64,000 nucleotides of DNA from Parasponia andersonii (Eukaryota > Streptophyta > Magnoliopsida > Rosales > Cannabaceae): NCBI GenBank assembly GCA_002914805.1, contig JXTB01000071.1, positions 1 to 64,000 of the forward strand, given 5' to 3'. Shown here piece by piece: positions 37,701 to 50,712 of this stretch; within the stretch, counting starts at the first letter, position 1; the number at the start of each line of letters is the position of its first letter. A model generated the notes under the pieces. The model saw nothing but the letters and a program-made list of their open reading frames with translations. It searched no databases and was not told the origin of the DNA. Made by a program: the position numbers and the translations under genes.

Positions 37701-38560
37701 ACTATTTAGCTCTTCAGATCTATATGGTAAGTGCAACCCGAATCTAAAATCTATTCATCACGTTGTAACGTCAAAAATTGACTAACTAGAGCAAAATCTG
37801 ACTCATCATCTTCGACTTCAACTACATATGCATCAAAAGTAGCCTTGCCCTTGCCTTTATTCTCTAACTTCAGACAATCTTTCTTCTAATGCACTTTTTT
37901 CACGATAAAATGCACATTCATCTTTACCAGATCTTCTATTCGAACAAGATCTACACCTTTTCTCCTGCTTACGGCTTTGACTATGTCCCCTTGCTGTAAA
38001 CACTTCTGCTGAAATGTCCCTATTCTCTTTCTGCTATTTCTTTTGAATATCATGATTGTACAATACAACACTCATTTCATCGAAGGATAATTTTTCCTTC
38101 GTATGAAGCAACGTAATACAGAGATGATCTAACTCATCAGGAAGGGACCCAATCAACAACATTATTTTATTCTCATCTTTGAAGGTTTCATCCAAATTCA
38201 ACAAATTTGCTATCAACTGATTGAAAGTATCAATGTGGTCACCAATAGTTGTACCAAGCTTTAACTGGAGGCGGAAAAGTCTCTTCTTCAAGTATAGTCG
38301 GTTCTCATTGCTCTTCTTTATGCACTTATTCTCGAGTGCCTTCCACAACTTACTTGCAGAAGTCTCCCTCATGAATAGATACTTCTATTCTCTACAAATA
38401 TATGAGTGGATCATACCACAAGTTTGACGATTGATCCTCTCTCATTCTTTATCATCCATTTGTTCCGGTTTTGTCTCCTCTAGAGCAATATCTTGATCTT
38501 GTTGACATAAATCATCCAATATCTCGTACTACCACAAGCCGGAGTTATTTTGGCTATCAA
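34760..38560 (-). pseudogene. Copia-C gag-pol remnant
   Basis: Minus-strand fragments are Gag (38372-38034, LGTTIGDHIDTFNQLIANL), a pre-integrase region (37626-37333, LISLGALESKGFSI), integrase (37054-36677, starting AERINRTLLEK and containing ESKLDPRAKK), and the start of RT (36419-36084, KNETWELAQLPKHKKAIGCK). Further RT/RNase H similarity continues to about 34800 without long open frames. Stops and frameshifts separate all parts, so it is not functional. Confidence 0.85.
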
Positions 38561-38604
38561 ATTTCTCTACATCGATTTTTACACTAGTCCCAGTCTTCGT
38601 CTTT

Positions 38605-38792
38605 GCCGACGTTGATGAAGATTCTAACATTTCTACTAGTATTTCTAATAGTTATTGAACAAAACAAAGGCGAACTTGCAGCTCTAGTACCACTTGTTGC
38701 CGACGTTGATGAAGATTCTAACATTTCTACTAGTATTTTTAATAGTTATTGAACAAAACAAAGGCGAACTTGCAGCTCTAGTACCACTTGTT
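38605..38792 (-). repeat. 94-bp tandem duplication with the primer site
   Basis: Copies 38605-38698 and 38699-38792 differ at one base. Each contains the primer-site-like sequence and the leader beside it, and the second copy ends at the LTR border. Confidence 0.88.
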
Positions 38793-39080
38793 GTGCAACG
38801 GAAGCACAACTATTCCAAATACTTATATTTAATACTAAAATAATATTAAGAAATAAATAGAAAAAATGAAAAACAAAACTATAAAGATATTTAAGAATAA
38901 AGATCTCGTCAATAAAGAACTAATTTTAAAATAATTAAAACTAATTATAAAAGATTTTATTTATAACTAACTATAAATCTTAAATATTCATCCGCAAATA
39001 ATAATATTCATCCACAAATAATAATAATACGGAAGAAAGCCCAAAATAATTACAAAAAAGTAACCAATTAAATTCTAACA
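38789..39080 (-). repeat. Copia-C 5' LTR (right end)
   Basis: 292 bp from TGTTGTGCAACG to AATTCTAACA, followed on the plus strand by the target duplication ACATA. Confidence 0.8.
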
Positions 39081-39085
39081 ACATA

Positions 39086-39438
39086 CGTGAACGAAAGACT
39101 AGCATCTTTGAAAATAAGTTTGAAAAGGACACGACCGTACCGTTTATATAACATAAAGTTATTCGCTTTTTGCTCAATGGCAAAGCAAGGATCAATTATC
39201 AGACTAATCATGAAATTAAAACCGTTTATATACCGCTAAGCTCTCTTTCTTTAATTAATGTAAAACCATATTTGATTAATTATCAATGACTAAACATGGA
39301 AAACTGGTATTAATCATTATCGTAATCATAATTAGCTTTCGTAGTTTTCCAGAGAATTTAAAAGACATTTAACTGAAAGACAAGTAAAGAACAACTAGAA
39401 ACGATAGACTTTGATCACCCAATATACCGTACAACACG
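39086..39438 (+). promoter_or_regulatory. TNL2 upstream region
   Basis: About 350 bp of ordinary AT-rich DNA between Copia-C and the TNL2 start codon. I see no clear similarity to the TNL1 upstream region, which suggests that the duplication did not include the promoter or that the transposons replaced it. Confidence 0.35.
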
Positions 39439-42400
39439 ATGAAAATGCCGAACGGAGACGACGCCTTTTCTACGAGTCTGGCCGCCGTGGCCTTCAGGCT
39501 CCGGTGGGACGTGTTCCTGAGCTTCAGGGGCGAGGACACGCGCCATGGCTTCGTCAAGATCCTCTACGAGTCGCTCGATAAGAAAGGCGTCCGAGCCTTC
39601 CGAGACGACGACGGCCTTAACCGCGGCGACGAGATCGCTCCGTCGCTGCTCGAGGCCATCGACGACTCGGCGGCAGCCATCGTCGTTCTCTCGCCGAGGT
39701 ACGCCGAGTCCCGGTGGTGCTTGGAGGAGCTAGCAAAGATCTGCGAGTGCCCGAATAAGCTCATTCTGCCCGTCTTCCACCGGGTCGACCCCTCCGACGT
39801 CCGGCGGCAGAACGGACCCTTTGAAGAACATTTCAGGGTTCATGAGCAGAAGAGTCAAAACGACAAGGTTTTGAGGTGGAGGAGAGCTATGGAGAAGGTT
39901 GGAGGAACTGCTGGATGGGTTTTCAAGGACAGGTTAATTATGACTATATATTATGTTTATAATATATACGACCCTTGAATTGATCTGTTTTTGTCACCAT
40001 TTAGTGCTCTGTTGAAAATCTTGATTACACTATTGGGAGATCTTGAGATTTGAACAATATGAATGAGTTCAAATGGGATTTGAGTAAATTTATACGTAGC
40101 TTTCCTTTCTTTGGTGATTTCCTATTGAGATTTAATTATACTTTCGCATGGCTTGGAAATATGAAAACAAGTGCATGCATGGTTTCATTCTTTTTAGCAT
40201 TATAATAATAATACTACTAATAGTAGCAATTATAATAATAATAATAATAAAAATAAAAGACGACGTGACTAATTCTTTTTTTTTTTTTTTTGAGAAGACT
40301 AATTCTTTTGTTCAATATGTTATATTAATGCATGGAACAGAGTTTCTGTTTGTTTTTTCTTCTACTTCACATTGAACATTACAAAATAAGCATGCATGCT
40401 ACCTTTTTAGTTTTGTTCTTCTGAGAAAGCTATAAATTTTTATTTGACTACTGTCAAAATTTAGTATCCGATTATTGAAAACATATCATCATATCACCGT
40501 GCCTTTCTACAGTTAACCTAGTTAATGAACGTGTACTTGTAATAATTTGATTTTGACAGTGAAGAACTACAAATAGTTCAGTCTTTGGTAAAAAAGGTAT
40601 TGAATGCAATCAGCAATACGCCAATGAGTTTGGCTCCATATACTGTTGGACTTGATTCCCGCATTGAAGAACTCGTGAAACTGGTAGATGTTAAGTCCAA
40701 TGGCGTTCGAGTTTTGGGGTTTCATGGTATGGGTGGGGTTGGCAAGACAACACTTGCCAAGGCTCTTTTCAACAAACTTGTTGGTCACTTTGAGCTCCAT
40801 AGTTTCATACCAAATATGGGAGAAGTTTCGGGTCATTTAGATGGTCAGATACTTCTTCAAAACAAGCTCATTCATGATCTTTCCAATGGTAGCTACCCTC
40901 CTGTAAATGATGTTAGGGAAGGTTTTACTGCAATCAAAAGGGTAGTAAATGAGAAGCGAGTTCTTGTAGTTTTGGATGACGTTGAGCATGTAAGCCACCT
41001 AAATGCTCTAATGTCCGAAAAAGAATGGTTTTATGAAGGGAGCAGGATTATAATCACCACAAGAGATACCGAAGTGCTACTCGAAAATCTTGTGGATTTG
41101 AAGTATGAGGTCAGAGAATTGAATCGGTCTCAGGCACTACAACTCTTTAGTTACCATGCACTAAGAAGAGAGAAGCCACCAGAGAAGTTTCTCAATCTGT
41201 CCGAGCAAATTGTGTCTTTAACTGGAAATTTACCATTGGCCCTCGAAGTATTTGGTTCGATGCTGTTTGATAAGAGGAGAATAGAGGAATGGAACGATGC
41301 TATTAGGAAACTGAAGGAGATTCGTCCAGCTAATCTTCAGGATGTGCTGAAAATAAGTTATAGTGCGTTAGATGAGCAAGAGAAGTGTATATTTCTTGAT
41401 ATCGCATGTCTATTGGTAAAAATGGACATGGATAGAGATTACGCAATTGACATAATGAAGGGGTGTGGTTTTGAAGCTGAGATAGCAATCTCAGTTCTTG
41501 CTGCAAAATCGCTCGTCAAAATTACTCAAGATAATACTTTGTGGATGCACGACCAAGTTAGAGACATGGGACGACAAATTGTTAAGCATGAAGCTGTTGT
41601 TGATCCTTGCATGCGTAGTAGACTCTGGAATCGTGATGAGATCATGACTGTTTTCCTGAATGACAAGGTACAATTATGTTAACAATTTCTCGCATTTAAT
41701 GGCAGTAACTTGCATGTTACTTCAGGTTCTATTCTATTTTTATTTTTATTTTTATTTGCATGTTTAACAATAGCCAGGAAAAAGTACTCAAGGAATTGTC
41801 CTAGACTTTAAGAAGAAAAGCATCGTGAAGGATCCGGATGGTAGCAGAATATCGCGGAACAGCCTCCGAAACAATCCCAATTTCACAAATGCTGTTAGTT
41901 ACTTCAAAGAAAGATGTAAAGAATACCGGAACAATCAAGCAGAAAAGAGTAGTGAGGTTAAAATTTGTACTAAACCCCTTCGAACAATGGCCAATCTTCG
42001 ACTACTCGAGACCAACTACGTCAACCTCGAGGGAAAGCTCAAGTTCCCTGCGAATCTGAAATGGCTACAGTGGAAAGGGTGTCCTTTGAAACATCTCCCG
42101 TCTGATTTTTGTGCTCTAGGACTTGCAGTCCTTGATCTTTCAGATAGCAAAATCAAAAGAGTCTGGGGTCGGTACAACAAAAATGTATGTGAGCCCCCTC
42201 ATGCCCCATTATATTAATATTGCTGTTATTTTTATTATCAAACTTGTTTTTTGGTTTCAATTTTTCGATACATCTTACGTTAGACATTATTGTTGTTTTC
42301 CTCAGATGGCTGACAATTTGATGGTCTTGAACCTCCATGGTTGCTTTAACCTGGCTGCTATTCCCAATTTATCTGGGAATCGGAAATTGGAAAAGCTTAT

Positions 42401-43892
42401 TCTTGGCTATTGTGTTAGCCTGACTAAGATGGATGAACATATAGGAAATATGAACACATTGATTCACTTGAACCTGAGAGGATGTTCGGAACTTAATAAA
42501 CTCCCAACCGATGTCTCTGGCTTAAAACAGCTTCAAGATCTTATCCTCTCTGGTTGCTCAAAATTGGAAGAACTGCCTGAAAACATAGGCAGTATGAAAT
42601 CATTGAAAGAACTTCTACTTGATGAAACTGCAATAAAAAATCTGCCCGAATCTATCTTCCGCCTAACATTACTCGAAAAGCTTAGCTTAAACCGTTGCAG
42701 CAATTTAAAAAGACTACCCCTTTGCATAGGAAAGTTGTGTTCTCTGAAAGAATTGTCCCTTAATGGATCAGGGTTAGAAGAATTGCAGGATTCTATTGGA
42801 TCCTTAGCAAACCTTGAGATTCTAAGTGTCATGTGGTGTACATCATTGTCTGTACTTCCTGATTCTATTGGCAGTCTCAAGTTGTTGACAGAACTTCTAA
42901 TTTTGGCTAGTCCAATCAAAGAACTGCCTGATTGTGTGGGTACATTACCTAATTTGAAGGAGTTATCTATGGGGAAAGGCCAATTCCTCAGTACATTACC
43001 TCGTTCAATTGAAGGACTACATTCTCTAGTTGAGCTTCAGATAGAAGAGACATCAATCACGCATCTGCCTGATCAGATTGGAACCTTGAAATCACTAAAG
43101 AAGCTTGACTTGTTGAAATGTAGATCTCTTAGATCACTACCAGAATCCATTGGCGGCATGTTGTCTCTCAATACTTTGATCATATATGAAGCTAAAATAA
43201 GAGAGCTACCGGAATCAGTCGGTTTGTTAGAAAACCTTACAATGCTGAAACTTACCTTCTGCAGGGAGCTCCTCAAGCTTCCAGCTTCAATAGGAAAATT
43301 AAAGTTCTTATATCGTTTGCTGATGGAGGATACTGCTGTGACTGAATTGCCTGAAAGCTTTGGGATGCTCTCAAGCTTAATAGACTTATACGTTTCAAAG
43401 AAGCATAATGCACCTAAAACATCGGCAATTAGCATTTCACAGGAGGGAGTTTTTTTCCCAACTTCGTTCTCGAATCTATCCTCGCTAAGAATATTGGACG
43501 CTCGTGCTAGGAATATATCTGGTAAAATTCCTGATGATTTTGAAGAGTTGGCATCACTTGAGATCCTAAATCTTGGCTACAATCATTTCTTTAGCCTTCC
43601 CTCCAGCTTAAGGGGCCTTTCAACTCTCAAGCAACTTCTTTTGCCTCATTGTAGTGAGCTCAGGTCCCTCCCTCCACTTCCCTCAAGTTTGCTTGAGGTG
43701 AATGTTGCACACTGTATTGCCTTGGAAAGTATTTCTGATCTCTCAAATTTGGAGAACTTAGAGGAACTGAACCTTACAAATTGTGAAAAAGTCGAGGATA
43801 TTCCTGGCCTCGAATGCCTGAAGTCCTTGAAAAGGTTGTACATGAATTGTTGTCATACTTGCTCCTCTGTAGCTAGGAAACGACTTGCTAAG

Positions 43893-43935
<43 letters not shown>

Positions 43936-44533
43936 TGGAAAGAGAATTTTCATTTTATAGTGACCTCTACTCCAAAACTATTCTGTGAAGAAGACTCATG
44001 CTATTATTCATGGTTTGTTGCAGGGCTCATTTAGGAAAATAAGAAATCTTAGCATGCCAGGAAGCAAGATCCCAGATTGGTTTTCTCAAGATGTGGTTAC
44101 ATTCTCAGAACGCAAAAACCGTGCTATCAAAGGTGTAATTATAGGTGTAGTTGTTTCTCTCAACCATCAAATTCAAGATGACTTGAGAGATCACTTGCCT
44201 GGAATAGTTGATATACAAGCAAATATCCTCAAACAAGATTTTCCCATATTCACCACCGCTTTGAACTTGGGAGGAGTACCAAACAGGAGCGAAGATCAAG
44301 TTCACTTGTGCCGGTTTTTGGATCATCAGCCATTAGTTTCGCAGTTGAAAAATGGCTATAAGATACTTGTAACAAAGACAGATTCACCACGTATGAAAGG
44401 GGTTGAGCTGAAAAAGTGGGGGCTTTTTTTGATTTATGAAGGTGATGATGACTATGAGGGAGACGAAAAAACTTTGAGTGGGAGCCAACAATCTATATCT
44501 GAAAAGCTAGCCAAGTTTTTTGGCACCTATTAA
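39439..44533 (+). CDS. TNL2: TIR-NBS-LRR immune receptor
   Basis: Exons 39439-39932, 40560-41667, 41774-42184, 42306-43892 and 44024-44533 join in phase (2,0,0,0, as in TNL1) to 1369 codons. Intracellular effector receptor. TIR (about 17-160): [14 protein letters not shown] and SRWCLEEL with the catalytic Glu; this exon is about 90% identical to that of TNL1 over its core. NB-ARC: GMGGVGKTT near 221, VLVVLDDVEH, GSRIIITTRD, MHD in [11 protein letters not shown]. The GLPL box reads [11 protein letters not shown], with Asn where Gly is usual. LRRs fill exons 3-4 (535-1200). Exon 5 has IPDWFSQDVVTFSERKN and the acidic [11 protein letters not shown] tail. No breaks are seen. It is the closest paralogue of TNL1 in the window. 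Confidence 0.93.
43895..43932 (+). repeat. (TC)19 microsatellite in TNL2 intron 4
   Basis: It begins two bases after the donor GT of intron 4, so length changes act right beside the splice site. The TNL1 donor at the same place (GTTATCTCTC) has only a trace of it. Confidence 0.95.
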
Positions 44534-45622
44534 GATGATGATTAGGCTTCTAAACGCGTTTTTGAAGCTGAAAGTTCAGTCCAACAGACTACATAAGAGC
44601 ACAAACAACTTCTTCATCAAACGAAGATCTTCTTCCCAAATTTATTACTCTTTCTTTTCTACTACTTGTGTTCAGTTGATTTTACTTGCGGATGAGGTGA
44701 AGTTTAATGCCCTTATGGGTTCTGAAATTCGTATGAAATTTTTTTGTTAAATATCTTCTGAACCTCATGTTTTGTTTGAATTGTTTTTTATTTTATCTCG
44801 AGATGTTTTAAGACACTTCGAATTCAGTAACTTCAATGCGTGTGATTATAAATTGTGTTCTTCCTCTTGGCTATCTGTTGTCTGAGAAAATTGAGTCCAA
44901 ATCTCCTCCCTTGAATTCACGACAAAATTGTACTCGTACTGGAATTGTTAATTTCAACTTTTGTGTCGGATATCGATAATGTTCAGATTAGATTCCAAAG
45001 GTAATGTTCGCATGAAAGATAATCGTAATATTTGATCCTGTAAAGAAAAACTACCATGTACGAAGAGTTGAGACGAAGAAGTAAGGTTTCAGAGAATGAC
45101 CAGATCTACGCAGTGCTACCGAATAATATCCCATATTATTTGTTACTCCGGGCTTGCAATGTTCTTTCTACCATTATGTTAAATTACGTATTTAACTTGA
45201 CCATCACTCAAGTTCCCACGGTAAATTCGTACGAGGACCCAAACATGTACCATTTTTCCTTTTCTTTTTTTTTTTTTTTTTTTCAAAAACTAGTTTCACT
45301 TGTTACGGGCTGCTGCAAAAAGTGAAAAACAAACTCACTTGTAAGATTAGGTGGAAAAAGATGATATTTTACAGGCAGAAAATCCTATGAACTAATGCTC
45401 GGAGTTCAATTAGATCATGTAAATGTACATTGATGACAAACCTGGCACAACTACAGCTTCTCAATAAAGGAAGAAAACAGACATTGACAGTGGAACAAAA
45501 ATTCAATGGAAATCTATATATATCAAAAACAAACTAGACTAAAGATATGGAACTAGCTAATTTACAAATTTTTCTACAGCTAGTCTGTCAAAATGAGAAT
45601 TTTATACAAAATCTTCTGTAGT
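44534..45622 (+). other. TNL2 3' flank and convergent spacer to ALA3
   Basis: To about 45110 it is homologous to the TNL1 3' flank, including the candidate exon at 44676-44750. A poly-T run lies near 45265-45284. From about 45380 it is probably ALA3 3' UTR, since ALA3 ends at 45623 on the other strand. Confidence 0.6.
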
Positions 45623-48600
45623 TTATTTCTTTTGCCCTATCTTAGGACGGGACTTCATGCTGGCTCTCCGAGCAACATCCCATGCTTTCTGAGGTGCGAA
45701 CACACCTAGCTGGGCAGCAAAGAATGACTCGTACCCAGGTGAATCAAAAGCAAAGCCTGTGTGTTTTGATAACTCTCGTGGGAGTTGAGCTATGGCGTAG
45801 CTCCTTGCCTCAGCTGGTGTGAGCTGGTTTCCAATCTCCAGCAACTCTGTCCTTGTTATACCTTCAGGCTCATGCCTATGAATTTCCTGGACAATCTGAT
45901 AATCATAGGGGAAGAACCATCTTTGAATCCTATATCCACAGGAAAATAATCAGTAGCCATATAAAAAAGAAGCAAGACTGGATGACTAAAGAATTTGTTC
46001 AACAATATATCTCATTCTCCTACCCTTGGTAAATGAAATCGCCAAGAAGTGCAACAATAGGAACAAGAATGACTGCCAGGTAAAAGTAGAATGTACTCAT
46101 CAAAACGAAAATGACAAAATAAACATTTTCCTGCAAAATACAAACAATGGGCAAGTCAGTATCAAGAATAATTTGACGGAGTTTTGCGAAATGAACAAAA
46201 TTTTCAGCAGCGAGGGAAAAACAGAACCCACCTGTCGATCATACGGTGTCATAATACCAGAGTATATGAAAATGAATACAAACCACGCTAAAATGCTTCC
46301 TCCAACACTGATATAATGCCACCTTGTAATTGAATTGCACATCATAAGTAGACGTAGGTTGACAGTCACTACAACACAAGTGAAGGCCATTGTGCTGACA
46401 TCCCAAAGACCAAACGTCTTGCCAGATGAATTTTGAGCATTTGAACTGGAGGTGCTCACAAAATAATAGAAAATCAGAGATTGGTAGACAGAGAAGAAGG
46501 CCCATACTGCCACAACCTTCCATTTGAAAAAGACATTCTTTATTCCCTCCCTGTATATTTCAGGATATTTCTTGGAAAGAGATGCACTGACATCCTGATA
46601 AAGAACAAAAATAAACTGTCAATCAGCATGTTCGATATCTCAAAATAGCAAATATACACATGCATTTACTAACACAAACACAACCTTTAAGAAAATATAA
46701 CTAGATAAGAAATGGAAACTGTGATGCTTATGCTCATGGCTCCCAGAGCTTGAAAGTACAGTTTGTATGTGGTTTTGAAAATGCAGTACCTTGTCAAAAA
46801 GCCCAACCATGATCACCGGCAGGGCCGTAAATATAACATTGTACAATGATTGAAACCAGTCATCATAGAACCTTTGACCAGAAAATCCAGTTTGAAAGGT
46901 GAACCAAAATTGAGTCAATGTGAATGTAAGATTTTTGTAAAAGAAATATGTGATAACCTGCAAATGGCAATTACATTTCGTCAAACACATGAAACCCACA
47001 TTGACTTGAACATTTCAGAATATACAGAAATCATACCTTGCATAATCTAAGATATGACCACCGTCCATGCACAAGAAGTAAATCTGTGAGAAAACGAAAC
47101 TGGGCAATGGCAAAATCACTAGCCATCACTGCCTGCATGCCCTCCTGCCCGCTAATCCCAATGCCAACATGAGCAGNCGATGCTAAGTGTTATCTTTTGT
47201 GCACCCTTCTTGACCAGACTTGTCACCTGCAAGCAGCGAGAATAATTTGAGACACTACATTAACTGAAGTAATCAACCAGTCATTATCTTAAAAACTTCA
47301 GTTTGAACTTCTACTATTTTAATCAGCTCAAGATATTCCAGTGTTTTCAGTAACCTGATCAATAACAGATAAAAAGAAGGGTTAAATCCTGAACTGAAAC
47401 AATTTGGTTACAACCCTGAAAACAAGTGTTGACCATCAACGCAATACTCTGCCTATCAATTGTAATGTCTCCTTAATGATACCAACAAATTAGATGGATA
47501 AAAGCTTTTCAAACGATGACACACTAACTAATTACCAAATTAATTTTCAAATTCAAACCAGGCCCGACAAAAGGAATGCAAATGTTACGCAGAATAAAAT
47601 ATGCTTAGTCAACATGAGTCTACAACAGCAAATGTTCAAATTGAATCTTAATAAGTCTAGTTCAAGCTCAATTATCTACTCCATGTTCATATAAATAAAT
47701 TACAATATAATGCCATTTGAAACTTACCTGTGCTTTTTGTAAAGGAGAAACTCTGCAGCAAACAACTGAGGAACAATTTAAACTTAAACTGAGTAGCGTC
47801 ACTCGTAAACTTGGATCTAATGCATACATCAGACACTTCCCATCTATTACAAGAGCCAATTTTGGTCCAGACACCATGTGGAGATAGTGTTGTGCTTCCT
47901 CAAGGCACTTCTTTAACTCCCTTTTAACTGCTTCTTTAATGAACCGTGCAATTTCAACTTGGTCACCCTAACAACAGAATTTATAGTATTTCTTAGACAA
48001 GAATTAGAAATGCTATGAAATATTTAGATTAAGAATTGTGTGCATGATTCTACCCTGGAAAGAAAATATAGTTTACCCTGTTTTCAACCTCTCTAATTGC
48101 ATCAGTTTCTGAACTGATAATAAACTGCTTCATTTCATTATTAATTAAATTGCACGCTGCAACAAAAAGTTTTGGAGAAAGAGGAAGTCAGAGGTACTCA
48201 AATGATAATAATACTAATACTTATTGTTAATAAGAATAATACATAAATGAACAATAAAAACAAAAAATAAAAAGGAAAAAAAATAATGAATGGAACAGAG
48301 AAATTACCACCACTTTAAATGCAATAGAGGCTTACCATAAGCTATATTTATTGCAGTTTCCATCTTATCCCCTGTAAGCACCCAAATCTTAATACCAGCT
48401 CTAGATAGCGTCTCTATGCAAGTTGGAACTCCTTCTTGAAGCTTGTCCTCGATGGCAGTGCACCCAACCAAAATCAGCTCCTTTTCTATGAGTTCGGCCA
48501 CCTGTACGAATTTCACAAAAGTGTATAGATATATATATATATATATTCAGACTTTTATGCATCTCCACGAAACCCTAAACCAAGTTTAAGCACGTGGCAT

Positions 48601-50676
48601 AACACACAACCACAACCAGAGTACACTTTTAGAACAAATATAAACACATTTGTGACACTGATCTACACAAACCCTCTTAAAATGACACTACAAACAGCTT
48701 TCCAAAAATCTCGATGCTGTTATACTTCTTTTAGAAGAAAAAGACTATCAACTATAACAGCTTTCCAAAAATCTCGATGCTGTTATACTTCTTTTAGAAG
48801 AAAAAGACTATCAACTATAAAAGAGACTAAGAAACATAAATTTCAGCAGAATATACCTCATCTAACTTCTTTTCACGATCTCGCAGAGAAGATTTAGCTT
48901 GGATGAACTTCTCATTCCAGCTTTCATACATATCAGGACTTAAATCTCTATAAGCCAAGCAAAGGGTACGTAATCCAGCACATCCAAAATCTTCCAAGTG
49001 CTCCCTAGATACTTTCTTTAAATCATCATTCCCCTCAGCTAATCGCTCATAGATCACAGTATCAGCACCCTGTCAAAATAGTTTCCTGACAGAATGTCAA
49101 TTGCTTCCAACTGCTCAATGTTTATCCAAAGTTTGAAGCCTCAATAAAGTATTACCTTGCAGTACAATACAAGTCTTCCATCTGGATAGCGACAAACAAC
49201 AGACTGGCGCTTCCTCGTACTATTTGTACAACAAAGATTGCAATTTCTGTTAGTGCTATCAATAATGGTGTGCTAAATTATATACATAGTGCTGTCAGTA
49301 ATGGTGTGCTAGATTATTTACACTTGTGTAGGGTGGCAGTTATCAAATAGACCCCTCATGAAATTTGGAAAAAAAAAAAATCTTTTCCCACCCATTTTAC
49401 ATGCTTTTTCATTCCAAATATGGCCATTAAAAAAAATAATAAAAAAACTATTTCGCACCTTATCTAATACCTTAAACCATTGATTTTGAAAAACTCACTG
49501 CCCTTTGTCTTCTACTTCAACCTTGAGTACAGTTCACCAACTGGCATATATGAAGGTAGTTTAACTTTTACTTTCGTTTGTCTCTTCAAAAAAATGGATG
49601 GACTACATTTTTGAACTTTGAAATATCATTTTTAAAACAATGAACTTAAAAAAAAAAAAAATTGTTTCAAAACCCTATATTAATATATGAACAAAATATT
49701 TAAAAGGGAAGAGAAAGATATATTCTTTAAAATTCACAATATTCATCTATGTCTACAAAACTTAATCGAGTTACATAAGACTTCAATTTTTTAGAATTCA
49801 AAACATGAGTCAAGACCCAAAAGAGTTATAAATTTATTACGTGTATTTGAGAGTGTCTAAGAAATTAAATAAGATTTATATGGATACATGAGTGCATTCA
49901 TGTAATTTCAATAAGCATACTTTTGCAAGAAAGAAATCATTAATTAGTAATTGAACGAGGGATGGGAGAGGGGGAAAAAAAGATGGCAGTAGAAACACCA
50001 TTTTGTATCCTTACCTATTAAACTCAAGGACATTTAAGATCTCATATGAAACATCTTGAATTTTACCCATCTTTTCAACATGTGATTCACGGACATATAT
50101 GGTTGTTGGTGTACGCCTGAGGATAAAGAGAATATCAATGTCAAAATATGTAAAATTTTAAAAATAGCAGCTCTCAATGAACTAATGAGAAACCCAAGAC
50201 CAGAATAAAAAGCCACATTATAGTTGCAGAAATAGAAATATGATATCTACAGAAAAAGGGAAAAGAAAAATTACAATTAATTAATTTCAGAAAATATAAT
50301 TTGGAGGTCAAACCTGTAAAAGAAGAAGCCAAAGTTTTTCGCAGCAGTTACCAAAGCAGCTTCATCTGGTGATGCAGCTTGATATGTAACTTTCTCTGGG
50401 GACTCATCACCCTCTGGAAGCACAGTATGACATATAGCAAGGCATCTGAAAAATTCCTAAATAAAAACAAAAATTATCAGTCGAACTGTCAAATTGTAAT
50501 TTGGCCATATGCTTTATCCATAAGCAACTTATCACAGAGTATGAAGAAAAACTGTCATATTTTGTAAATATGTAACAATATTTAGAACTTTCATAACAAA
50601 AAAGAAAACGATAGGAAACTCTTTGTGAACTTTCAGATTGAGTACCAGCTTTATCAAAACAGCAAGTTCAGCTCCC

Positions 50677-50712
<36 letters not shown>

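Larger units (their letters stand above)
34324..39080 (-). mobile_element. Copia-C: decayed Ty1/copia, minus strand
   Basis: LTR-like ends TGTTGTG...AATTCTAACA lie at 34324-34710 and 38789-39080, flanked by a 5-bp target duplication ACATA (34319-34323 and 39081-39085). On the minus strand the primer-site-like TGGTACTAGAGC follows the right-hand LTR, and Gag, protease, integrase and RT pieces follow in order. The LTRs differ in length (387 and 292 bp) and sequence, so the copy is old. It ends 358 bp before the TNL2 start codon, in opposite orientation to it. Confidence 0.9.
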
